The position numbers and the translations under genes were made by a program. A stretch of 64,000 nucleotides of DNA from Xiphias gladius (lineage: Eukaryota; Chordata; Actinopteri; Istiophoriformes; Xiphiidae). Position 1 is the first letter of the stretch; each line of letters opens with the position of its first letter. The notes under the pieces were generated by a model, which had not been told where the DNA came from, searched no databases, and worked only from the letters and a program-made list of their open reading frames with translations. The stretch is taken from contig NC_053413.1 in the NCBI RefSeq assembly GCF_016859285.1, positions 13,288,001-13,352,000 on the forward strand, read 5' to 3'. Below are positions 11,101 through 24,000 of the stretch, in pieces.

Positions 11101-14100
11101 CTAACGAACACCATCAACACCACACTCACAAAAACCCACTGCAACTTTTCAAGGAGGGCAATGATGTGGGTAAAGTTGTTGGCACGTGCACATGGCTACA
11201 TGTGCATGTATGAACAACATGTACTGTATTATAATGAGATATGTGTACAATTCAGATGAGAAGATCCCTACCACTCCCAAATCTGCACAGTGAACATGAG
11301 GCTACAACCGGCAGCAAGTTAGCCTAGTTTATCACAAAGGCCAGAAACAGGAGAAACAGCTCGTCTGGCTCTGTCCAAAGGTAATAAAATTGACCTACTA
11401 TAATCTCGAAAGCTCGTTGATGAGCATGTTGTTTTCCAAGCTTCAAGTTTTAATGCCATGCTAAGCTAACCGGTTTCTAGCATCATATTTAGCATACAGA
11501 CATGAGAGTTTATCAGTGTTTTCATGTAACTCTCGGCCAGAAAGCGCAAAGCACATTTCCCACAATATCTAACTTTTCCTTTGGTTCACTATTTATTGGC
11601 ACATACAAGAAAGTCTTAGTTATGTTGCATGCTTTCCTGAAGATGCTGAAACACGACCATGTTGTTTAGTAATTTTGTCTGTGCACACACAATTATCAAA
11701 TACTGTATATAAAATATTGTTCAGAACTAATCACTTGATGTTTCATATTGACACAGCTAATTAACTATGTGAGCTCATGCATGAAATGAGGGTAAAATTC
11801 TGTAGAATTTGTGTATTAAATGCATGAGGCTCACTATTGCAAATTTGCAAACTGCCTGGCTGCTAGCCAGTATTATCAGCCTGTCCTTAAGTCCTCTAGT
11901 CCTCTCACAGCAGCAATATGCCACTGAGTAGGGAACATTTGGTCAGCTCGTCAACTTTAGCCGGCAGGTATCACAGCACCCTCCTGCATAGAGCAGCAAG
12001 AAGTGTGGAGGAAAGCAAAGAACACACGGATGTCCATATTTGTCTGGGCAGGTGTCTATATGGCGGTCTAGGTGTCTTTGTGAGTGTTGCTTTACTGGGA
12101 GCTGGTGCTCATTTTGAAGCTGATGTTTATCCTTCTCATGCATATACACAGGGCGGTAAACAATATGTCACATCACAGGAGATTTTCAGTGGCTCACATG
12201 GTCCTTTCTTTGTCCTGTGATCGTGGGAATGATGGTTTTGATTGTGTAGCCTAAAGGAAGACAAGTATTTATGTACTGAGTGGGTGAGATCATCCTGCAA
12301 GCTGTGCTTTATTGCTGAATATTTGAGGACAGAGGTGATATCCTGGCACTTGAAGGAATGTCCTGACTGGATGGCTTTGGTTTGTGTTCAGCATGCTGTG
12401 GCAGTCCCATTTCATTTGATCCCCAGTGAAAAACCCTTGGCTGGGGGCATTATTTTAAAGTCTATTTATCGATGCCATGTCTGCTCTTTTCCTCTGCCTC
12501 TGTATCCGATTCTTTGTTCACTCTGTCTAGGGGATTTTCATACTCACTCGACTGAATGGATTCAATTTGTTTGATATTGCTCTGTCAAATGACACAGAAT
12601 GACTGTATAGAAACACTGTGCTGTGACTCGGACAGTTTACTCTGCAGGCTACGTTATGCCTATTAAAACAACAAATTGATTATGGCACAGACGCTTTTCC
12701 TTTAGGCACCATCTCATCATATTTGCTATAAGGTGAGTACTTTGTGAACTACACCATGTTAGATGAAACACCAGCTTGGCCTTTAACCCTTTCAAGCAAA
12801 GCAAAGCGGCTATACAGTCTCATCGCTATAAGTGAGAGCTGCAACAGTAAAGAGCAGTGGAGGAAATGAAAGGTGAGTCAGATTCTTGGAAGGAAGAAGG
12901 AAGATGGATATTCATGACAGAAGTTGGGCTTGCTCCTGCTATTAGACTGGAAACAAGCCAAAAAAACACAAAGCAAGACAAGAAAACAAGTAGTGGAGAG
13001 AAAAAGAGAAACACACAGATAGGGGGGAGTGGATGGGAGAAAGAAGGCAGTGATGGTAACAAGGGGAGACTCTGCAGCCATGACATCACTTCTCTAGTCC
13101 TTGAAGGGACACAAGTTGTCTCACACAAAGTTAGAAGCAGTTAAAGTCACAGGAACAAAATACAAATGCAAATTCTACTAAACTGCATGCACAAACACCT
13201 GTTAGTTTGCTTCACATTCTCATTTTGGTAACATATTTGGAGCTTGAGTGCTTTTTATTGATGCTGTTAATCCTGTTTAGGCTTCAGGAACACGTGGGTG
13301 TGTGAATCAACACCTTAGACATGTGCATAATGAGTCCTGCTTATTGCAAATGCCCACAGAGATGTAGAGGTCTCACCTTTTTGCATGTTAGCACTGCTCC
13401 TCCATCCCCAGGAGAAGCTATTTAGGAAACCTTACAGTGCTAATGCATGAGGATACTCAGTTTTGTGTGCCTGTCTGTACATGCAATCCCACTCTCTGAA
13501 GTTGTTAAAAGTGACTGACGATTTATGACAGAAGCCTTGCTCGACCTTAATAAAGGATGAAGCACAAGTGCACAATATTTTACACTGATTAATGGACCAA
13601 CTGTGTTGTAGAGCCACTGAAAGCACAACACACTCAGCCTATCATACATTTATATTGGTTGTCTGTTTTCAACCGGACATCTCTCTGTTTAGTTTCTATC
13701 ACCCTGTCAGAGATAGGATCAATTAATCTATCAATCAAATTAGACTTCTTGACATCAGTTGTCAATAGTGAAGTGACTTTATCTGCACAGGCAGCTACTA
13801 GAAGGCTTGACAGAGCGGGCCTTAGGGTCTCCCTGCCATTCACCAGTCCTACTAGTGACAGCAAGACCCCTGGAACGATAAATATGACAGATTGGACCTC
13901 TGAGCCCACAGCCCACAGGCTCAGAGGGGAGGAAGGGGGGTAAAGGGGAAAGACTGGAAAATATTTTAGTGAGACCAGTGGGACTCCACCCTTTCAGTCA
14001 AATACTACCTGTGGATGAGGATTTGTGTGTAAAGACAGAACAGGGGACCCGAGTATGTGTGGTGGCCACACCACGGGGGAGTAATTGAGGAAGAAACTGG

Positions 14101-14453
14101 AAATGTGTAAAAGAAATAAATGGTGACATACGGTAGATGTAAGGGAAAGGCAGCACTAGAGTGTTGATGAACGGAACGCACAGTAGGGCTTGTATCTAGT
14201 GAGACCAGCCCAAAAATACACCAGCTTCCCCTGGGGGGCCAGATAATCCTGCTTCTGAAGAACAGGGAGGGCTGGGAGCGGGTGCAGCTCAGAGACCCTG
14301 TGGAAACTAGCGATCCCACAGAGACAGAGAGAGAAAGAGAGGGAGACTGGTAGACTAAAATAGAGGATGAGAGATGAGGCAAGATTGTACTTGAAATGTT
14401 TGTGTGTGTGGGTCAGAGTGACACACACACACACATACACATACTCACACTCA

Positions 14454-14525
<72 letters not shown>

Positions 14526-17500
14526 GCCACAAAGACAAACCCCTTTGGTCAAAGGCAAAGGTCACCAGTCCGTTGAGGGCAGTGGTCTTGTCAGTATTTC
14601 TCACTTTCTCATGTTACAGAACAACATGCATTGTCCCTGCCTCAACCCTCTACCAGTCCCTCTGGGATCTGGTCAGTGCTCACTCACCCTCCATTGGAGT
14701 GTTGCTGTCTGGCCGGTTGGCAAAAACAACATCCACATACTCAAGTTGCATCCTCTGGAGGGAGCCCTTTAAACCTGAAGGGAGAGGAGGAAAGAAGTTG
14801 AGAGATGTAGTTTAAGTTAAAGACAGACGATAACAGTTAATAGAAATCGTGACGATTGAGCATATTTATTGTAGCGATGGAAAAGATCACCAGTGTCACC
14901 ATCCATAGCGTAAACACATCCATTAATATTTATGATTTCCAATAAGATGATTTGGCATACTTGGAATAAAAACTCTACATAGCCCACGTAAACCAGGAGT
15001 ATCTTCCTCCACTCCATAAATATTGCTAACACCAGTGGACCTAGGAGACTTATTACAGTATCATTCCAACATGTTAGCAAGTGAGAAATCTTGTCCCTTG
15101 ATATCTTCAGACATGGACACATTGGCCTTGATCTGCAGAGAAGAGTGCAACTCCCTCCATTTCTTCTTGCTAATTATCCAACTACAGGAGTAACTCTGTA
15201 CAAAAATGGGATTTTTTGCCGTATGCTCAATTTATAGCGATGCCCAAAACAGTATACAAAAATTAGGTATTCAAGAGCGGTAGCTTTCTTTTTGCACTTA
15301 AACCATGGCATCAGGTAAAAGGAAAAGTAGGGTGAATTGGATCCTGGGGGGTTTCTAGGTAACATGCTCATAAACGTGGCAAAGTGACAGCTGACCACAT
15401 GTGACCCAAGGCCCGCCATCTGCAACTGGCCTGAGAGCTCACAAATGAATCTGCGTTGTCATATCCAGTCTGGTTTACCCAGTAAGAGTCATGGTTATGG
15501 GACTACGACTTCCATTTTCCAAACAAAAGAAATGAAGTCATTATCACCTCAAATGCTAACCTAATGTCCCATCATCAACTGGAAGATAATGTGCTTTTTC
15601 TGACCATTAAATTTAATAAAAGATGATTGGGTATGATTGGGATGATTGAGTATTTTTTTGAGAGGAATAAAAACCTCTGTGTCATATGCATATGCAGAGT
15701 GATTTGTATCTAATATTGTGAACATGAACAGCTGCTATTTCACTCAGAGTTAGGCAGATTAATCTGAATCTCAAATTTTTTTTTCTTTTTCTCAGTTTAA
15801 TCACTTAATTCTTATTGGTTTTCTGTCCAGCAAAAGGGAAAGCTGTTATAAGGCTGGGGGACACGGTTCAATAAGATGGAGCAGGTTTTGTTAGCAGCCC
15901 TTTTTCAAACCACATATTTTAATTTGTCGTAGCAGGAAATGCACAGTTGTAATTAATAACATAAAAAATGGCACCATTCCATTAAGCTGTCTCAGCTAAG
16001 TCATGAAAGTAAACACACATGCATAATAGCACAAACTAAATTTCTGGTAGGAATTCAGCCATCGTTTATGTCATCGATTACACTTGTGCGTTTCCTTCTA
16101 TGACATGTTAAAATGTCTTCTGTGCTCATAGCAGCACATTTCAGGACCATAAAGTCCAAAGTACAAAGATTCAGTGAAGTACAGCTGAAGTTATGGACAG
16201 ATCTCTATAGTCTCTTTATGTTTTAATTAAGGCAAGACTAGGTAACTTTCGCGAGAAGATTCTTCCTCTTATAAATGAAAATGTAAATACAGGTAATAAA
16301 ACGCATCACTTCTGAAAAAATGAAATTTATATAAACATTGTTAAACATAACGCTACACATTGCTTATTGAAAATAATAGAACTAGTCTGATTTTTTTTAT
16401 TTTTTTATTTTAGGCTACTGTCAAAAATATTTAGTTGTTCCTTTCACACAGTGCCATCTTTTTCCAGTGCAGAAACATTCATTATATTCATTATATTCTC
16501 TCAAACAGAGAATTTAGGACCAATTTTAGGATAAATCTGTGTCAAGCTGAGCTCACACCACTATCTCCTGGCGAGAGGATCTATGTGAAAAAAAAGCACC
16601 ACACCTGTTCAGTCCTTTATCCTTGTTACATAAATAAATGCTGTTTTGACAGTAGGTGAAGGAACCAAACAACCCAAAGCCGAGAGGATAATAAGAAAGA
16701 TGAGACATCAGAAAAAGAGGTTGCACTAATTTCTTTCTCCTTTGCTCAACTGAACATACAGTAACACTGTACATTGAGGAGAGGATAAGAGATGGCAACG
16801 TATTGTGAGCAGATCCGTCCCCCATTCAAACACAGAGAAGAGCAGAAGAAAGATGAAAAGCAAACACAGGAGACTGACACAAAGCAGAGTAATAGATAGA
16901 CAATGCAAAAGACACTCTTGCGTCCTTGAGTATGTGTGAGTGTGTGTGGCAGATTAGTGCCAGAGGCTTCATCATTGCCCGCTAATCCCATCTGAGAGTT
17001 ATGCTCTCCCCGCCACTGTTAGAACCATTTATTCCTTCTTCTGTCATCTGCACTCCCACAATGCCAGAAACACCCATTACATGGATCTTAATCTGAGCCT
17101 GCACCATCAACACGAGCAGTTTCCGCTGTCTCGTGGATTAGCTAGAGTTTGTGGTTGTGTCTATTTTTGTAACCGAGAAAAGATGTTGAACAGCAAAGGT
17201 ATTGTACTGGCATCTGCAATGAATAATGTGTTCAATTATGTGCTCTATGAATGTCTCTTTGAAATGATGAAACTGTTGAGGAATTTTATTTGTCCTGTGG
17301 GAAAATGGTAAACACTTGCTGCTTGCTAGACAGACTTTGACTTTTTCTTGCACTGTTGCCTCAGAGTTCATCCGTGTTGATCTCTGCTATTAATCATTAA
17401 TCTGTGACACCCCATCAAACCTAAATGTCACTTAACCAGTCAAGTGATTCGTTGGCTGGCCTGTGGTGGCCCCTACAAGTAGTAAGGAAGATAGTGTCAG

Positions 17501-20500
17501 CAGGTGTTTCACACTGCCAATTCATTAGCCTGTGGTGACATGTGCCCCACCAGTGGCGACATTGACACCGCAACTTTCTCTCACAGATGCTACCTATCAT
17601 CTGGACAGGCAAACTTGGTTTAGTTTATTAGAAATGAGACTTCCCCTCCCCCTCTCCTTCTTCTGCTCTCTCCTACTTTCTCTTTCTCGTTCCCTGTCCT
17701 TTTCCTCCAGCCCTTTCTAAGTACATCCCCCTTCCCTTGTTTTGGGGGAATTTTGCAGAGGCTCTCATGAATGTTAATAACGTGGGAGAGAGCTGAGTCA
17801 CTGCAGGAGGTGCTCTGCGCTGTGGACTGGATGGCGAGTTGTTAGGGAGGTGGGGTGGATCAGGCCCGGGTTGTAAGAAAGGTTTGTCTTTCCAACCTTG
17901 AACAAAGCCATCTCTCTTCTAAAAGAGGGCTTAAAGGGGAGACAAAAGGAGAGCAAAGGATACTCCTCGGGTTATGCAACTCTAAGATGCAAACATTTGT
18001 AGGAAGACACCTGTGAAGGTATTACAAGTGAACAGATAAAACATCTGTTGAGGTTTGATGTACCATCGGTGAATACAACTTTCAAATTCAGCAGCTATGC
18101 ACATGGTGTGAAAAATCAAAGGGAAGAGAAGAGACACAGACAGGAAGAAAGAAGAGGGAGGAAAATAGATAAAAGAGGGAGATTACAGGAATGCAGCGGG
18201 GCTCCGAGTGATGGGGTGATTTGAAGGACAAAGCGGAGGAGAGGAAATCGACTTGTTACCTTCAATGATGTGTTTTCTGTTGAGGCCTCTCTCTGTCTCT
18301 GCTCTGGAAAAGGAGGGAAAGAAATGCATGTCACAGATGTTAACACACATTCCTGCACAAACACACAACCGCTCATGCTTTGAAGCGGATCATTTAACAT
18401 GCCGAACAAGAGCCTGCATAACAAAGTACCTGCATGTCACTGAAGAGAATTACACCCACACAACGCTCCTCATTGCGCCCGTAGCTACAGAATAAACCGT
18501 GCAGTAGGCAAACACACGACTCATTGTCACTGATCACCAGTATTTTGCCTGTGGCCTCCCAGTTAGTACGACTTTAATGATTTGCAGGTGAAAATATAAC
18601 TTGGCAAAAATTGGAGCTACTGTATGTTTCAAGGAAATTATAGTAGTTTTAATGCTTTTAAAATGATTATATACCCTGGATACATATAGACGTGTACAAC
18701 ACCTGCCACTTTTCAACCAAAAGTTGCCCAGTCATAGCTTTTACATGCCAAGCTGGAACGTAAGAAATAAGGCCTACTGTATTTAGGTACACGTACTTGT
18801 ACTTAGCTTGATTAATGTTCAACTTTATATGTCAGTTTCTATAACGTTTAGAGAGAAAAGTTATACTTTTAATGTCACTACATCTATCTGTAGTTTCTAG
18901 GTGTTTTTACAGGCCATTATGCTTAATTCAGATTATATAATGCATTGCTAAATTTTTCAATACCAAAAAAATCTAAATAGTATTTCTAGTATAGTAGGTT
19001 TTCATTGTATCGTAGTTTGATCTAGCACCGCCTAGACCTTCTACAACATAAAAATGCCTCTTTTAGGTGACTGTGTCAGGAATCTATAAAATCAGTAATT
19101 AGCATCACCGTGTAAAGTTGTTATTGTGAACATGGTAGCAACATTAGCAACCATCTGGAGTTGTGTTTCTGGCCACTGAACTAATCTAAGTGCAATATTC
19201 ACTCTCCTTTTAGCTGTGGGCTTTTTGTCTCCATCACCTCCTGAGGGAAATATCCGGCTCTTTAGCTGCTATATACTCCAATATGTTTGCCAGATAGTTG
19301 CTACCGTTGTCCGTCTGACATGTAGCATGTAGTGGTTTATCAGAGCTGTTTTGCTGAAAATGGCGCTGATAAGAGTGGTTGAGAGGAAACCAAAACTTTC
19401 AAGTTGTCGGCCGTAAAACCAAGACACCTACAAATCTCCAAAGCCGTGCTCCAGTGATTTATCTACAGCCCAGCCTATGTTTACTCAGTCACTTTCAGAT
19501 TTTCCCTGTCCCTGCACTTTATTCCCTTCTTTTATTTCTGCTCAGGTGTTTTTCTGTTTTCTACCTGCTATTTGTCTTGTCCTTGCTTCATTTCACACTT
19601 TCTGCCTCGCACCTTCCTGTGGAGTACCAGCCTGCTATGGTTAATAATAACAATGTATTACAAACACAAAAACATGATGTCCCTCCTCTGTATTTTCCTG
19701 TCTTCCTGACTTAAGAGTAAAAAAGTGCAATAGATAGTAAATGTACAAATATCTATGTTTGGATGATGAGATGCTTGACAACCTCCTCAGGCACTCTCAC
19801 AGCTCACTCAGTTGGGGGTTAAGTAGTTGTTCTCTGAATCCATCCGGCGTTGAGACTGATTTGGTACCTTGACGGTAGTCTGAGTGGATGAGCTTAAATT
19901 AAATTTACACAATTACACCCGGGCCCTACTCTACTGATCTACATCAGATCCTTAAAAAAGGACCAGCAGGCGTATGTAGATGTACAGGGGGAGCCTCTAC
20001 GTCCCTCAGTATAAGCCTGAAGACTTAAACAGACGGAATGTGACTAATGCAGATTGAGAGCAGAATACTTCAGAATGAAAGTGAAGCAGATATGATGCTT
20101 GGCAGTTTGGCACGAAGGCTGAGGAAGGGTAAGAAGGGGGGTCGAGAACATGGCCGTGTAGTAATGTGTATGTGCGTATGCCACTCAGTTTTTGAGTGTG
20201 TCTTTCTGCCTGTGGGTTTTCTAAAATGTTCGATCCCATGTCGCGCCCTGTTTTTGGAGGCGAATGTTTTTGCTCAAGGTCTGTTTATCGAAGATTGTCA
20301 CAATATAAAAATACAAACAGTACACTGTCCCAAATGTCCACCCAGCCCGCCCGCCTACCCACCAGACCTGCACCGCTGAATTTAAGTCAGTCATTTAACA
20401 CACTTGCCAAAGAGAAGGTACACACAAACAAACAAAACAAACAAAAAACAAACAAAAAACAAAACAAAACAGATAGACCAACAAACACACTGACACAGAA

Positions 20501-21027
20501 AAAGCCAGAAGTTTACCTGTATTATGGGGTTACATTCTCTGCTTCCATTTTCTTTACAAATGTAAAGAAAGGCTGCCAAATTGCATAGAATCAAAGAGAG
20601 AGTGACTTATCTCCTAGCTTGAGATATTGTATACTCTCTTTGATCCAATGAGAATATGTAGGGGGGGAGAGGGTCTTTCCATCTGAACAGTGTGAGTTGC
20701 CTGGCCCACAAAGTGCAAAAGGCCAGCATGTTGAGCTTATGATTGCTTAGATGCACACCCTGTGGTGCACTACCAAATAAAGCAATAAAAGGGGATGGAT
20801 CCATTGGCCCCTTTACTATTTTAGACAGAGTACAATATTACACACACTTGCATACACACACTTACTTTCCTCCCCAGTAGAGCTTTGTGGTGATCACCAG
20901 GCTGGATCTCCTAAGGGAAGACAGACAGACACACCAAAAGGCCAAAAGAAGAAAAGACTTTAAAGTTTTTCTCAAAAAGATTTTGTGTGAATCACCATGT
21001 TCATACCTGCATGTGTGAATGATTGCA

Positions 21028-21081
<54 letters not shown>

Positions 21082-24000
21082 TGTGTGTACATGCAAGTGT
21101 ATCTATCATATGTACTTGTGTTTATAATGATAGGAGTCTCCTCCAGTGACCCTCACTCCTGCAGTGTGAAGTGCCAGATGGGCTGCGCTTCTTTTTTCAA
21201 ACATGAAATTTATCCAATGTGAAGAATCACAGTGGGACGCTTTTCTCTGAAGTCTAACAAGATAGTTCCCTCACTATAAAATTCCCTATGCTCAAACGAT
21301 CAATAATTTAAACGGACCCAGAGTTGAGGTGAAGGCAGGCAGAGAGCTGGCATGAGTTGCCGAGAAGGGCAATAGACATAACTGAGTCTTAATATTGCAA
21401 TGTGGCATTGCATGCAGTATACAGTAGTTGGGATGAAACAGAATTTTTTCTGTGCTGCGAACACTCACCAGCGCCTGCTTGGTATTTCAACTGTGAACCA
21501 TAGGCATTAGCAAGTTTTATGTGTTTAAATATTTACATTTTTATATAATGAATTGATTTCATGGATAGGTAGGGAGATTTCAGTGGATCAGCACTTATTT
21601 ACAAACTTTCATGCTACTAGAGAGATGGTGAGATGGATACACATTCTGCACCTTCCACTACATACATGAACATATTAAGCAAAAGCATCTTGCACACAAG
21701 AGTGATCATTTTACGAGTAAATATAATTAAAGCACAGCAAAGCCATTGTCTTTAACTTATGTGTATGGTGATTTTGTCGGACGACGTCACAGTTATAAAA
21801 CCAGGATTGTAGCAGTGCAGAGCAGCAGCTTGGCTGCGTTTCAGTCACTATTTAATACTTGTTCCCTTGTCTGACAACAGAAACAGATTAACAAGTAAAT
21901 GAGAACAGCTGTATTGAGAGTTTGATTGTATTAAATACTGTGTATGTGTGCACAGAGAGTAGTAGAGAAGCAAACAGATAAATAGTTTTTGACCTAACGA
22001 GGTTTTGACCTAATCTTGTTATTGAAATATTGAGACTCTTAGTCTTGTTTCTTCTGAAATGCTGGATACTTATACCTCTTCCGGCTTTAAAAACACTTCA
22101 AATGAAACAAAATTTAACCCACAAAACTCTGGTCCAGACTAGCTCTAGAGCCTGTGATGAGGAGTCACACGTAGGCATTGCTTCATTTTAAGTCACAAGC
22201 AAAAGAGCAGGGGAAAACCGTCTCGGACAATAGCGCATTTCCATCTCTGTGGCAAAGTTTCTTGAAGGCCCTTTCCTTTTCCAGCATGACCGTGGCCCCA
22301 TGCACAAAGCAAGGTCCATAAAGATGTGGTTTTCCGGGTGGAAGAACTTGCAAGGCTTGAACACAGTCCTGACCCAACACCTTTGCTATAAATTGGCACA
22401 CCAACTATGAACCAGGCTTTATCGCTCAGCATCAGTGCCTGACCACACTAATTCCCTTTTGGCTGAAGGGCAGCAAATCCCTGCAACCAGGCTCCAAAAT
22501 CTTGTGGAAAACCTTCCCAGAAGTGTGGAGGCTGTACAGCATCATCGAAATACCCTTTGGTTTGGAATGAGAATTTCAACAATCACATATGTGTCTAATG
22601 TTTGTGTGTCCACATACTTTTGTAGTGTATATGCACACTCACAATTCAAACCTATTCTTGGAACACATATAGAATCTTTTGCTTTGTTAAGAGACTGTGC
22701 TTTACCTCCAGCACTTTTTCTTGATGATGTTTCCCAGGATTATCTCTGCTCTGCGAAGAAAAAAAAAAACACAAGGAGATAATGAGATTATATCTCAGAG
22801 TGCCATTTCTCTAAGAGCATGTAAGCATGACTGTTATCTGCCACGCATCTACAGCATAAATACTTGATTAAAAAGCAGAAGGAGTTCAAGATAACGGCTT
22901 AACGCCTCTTGTATTGTACGCCTGAAATTCTCCACAAACCTTGAAATTAATACTTATCCCCATACAGCTACAGCATGTCTCGCATTATTCACCGCTACAA
23001 TATCCCGGCCTATAAAGTTAGATTGAACTGTGAACATAATGGGGAACCTCCAGTGATGAATAAGATTATGTAAATCACTTTAGAGTCACGGCTACCTTTC
23101 ATTTTTGGCGGCCTCAAGGGAATAATTCCTGCTCTGGGGCTAAACCTTGTTAACATCTTGTGTCCTATGGGGGAAAGAGCTGACAAAATCAGAATAGTGC
23201 TCTGAAGATGTGAGATAGATAGCAAATCAGAGACATCACTCACTTCCCCCCGGAGTAGACCTCGGCCGTGTCGAACAGATTGACCCCGCTCTCATAGGCG
23301 ATAGTCATCAGCTGCTCTGCCACCTCACAAAGACAAGGAAAGTTTCTGCTCATGGACTTCAGTGTGGTATCGTACACGATTATAAATATTAACCATATTA
23401 CAATTCAAAAAAAGGATGGGCCGGGAAATTCCCTGAAGAAGCTCAAGGAAAGCAAATCTGTATGCTGCCGAGACACACTTCACCAGGAAAACTGTAGAGG
23501 CTGCTTGTTGATCAAAGTTGTTTGCTGCTCAATATATTTCCCAGACAATTTTGACCTAGTTCTCGTGCCTGCAGTTCACTCAGGGCTGTACACTGGAAGG
23601 CCAATTTTGTCACGATCTCTCCCTCTTTCTGTACTCGTCTCCTGATATGTTTTGGTGATTTTGTTTGTGTCTGTGTGTGTGTCACTTAGTCCCGGTGGCC
23701 ATCAGGCATTGATGAGCTGTCCCCAGTTCATTGTTTTCCCCCCTTCAAGGCCAGATCAAGCCACTGGAGGAAGGTCCTCCACATAATAACTTGTGACAGG
23801 GAGGAATAAGACCTGATCACTTGGCCTTGGTAGAGCCAGCAGGGACTTAACAGCCTTCTGTGACATTGGGAAACTGATACCGATGATTATCGATTAATGT
23901 GGCCTACTCACAATCACACCATTTTACATCAAGTAACACTTCATTGCTCCCATGTGGGCTACACACTGGGTGCTGTAAACCTTCTCAACTGATCACTGGC

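Larger units (their letters stand above)
9798..14687. other. kcnab1 intron 8 (about 4.9 kb)
   Basis: No further exon was found. It holds an 18-base G run at 10871-10888, a teleost repeat copy near 11250-11583, purine-rich DNA at about 12857-13060, and a long (CA)n tract at 14420-14522. Confidence 0.6.
18304..20865. other. kcnab1 intron 6 (about 2.6 kb)
   Basis: It contains a teleost dispersed repeat at about 19060-19440, an A/C-rich (CAAA)n-like tract at 20421-20471, and a LINE fragment near 20607-20804. No exon was found. Confidence 0.6.
20911..22705. other. kcnab1 intron 5 (about 1.8 kb)
   Basis: It contains a (GT)n tract at about 21028-21088 and a Tc1-like fossil at about 22215-22640. 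No exon was found. Confidence 0.6.

Noticed and set aside
11918-12574. Two adjacent plus-strand open frames of 100 and 110 codons
   Set aside because: No domain, no signal of codon bias and no splice context. Treated as chance frames in intron DNA.
14156-14815. Long open frames with Cys/Val and Thr/His repeats
   Set aside because: They are translations of the (CA)n microsatellite on both strands.
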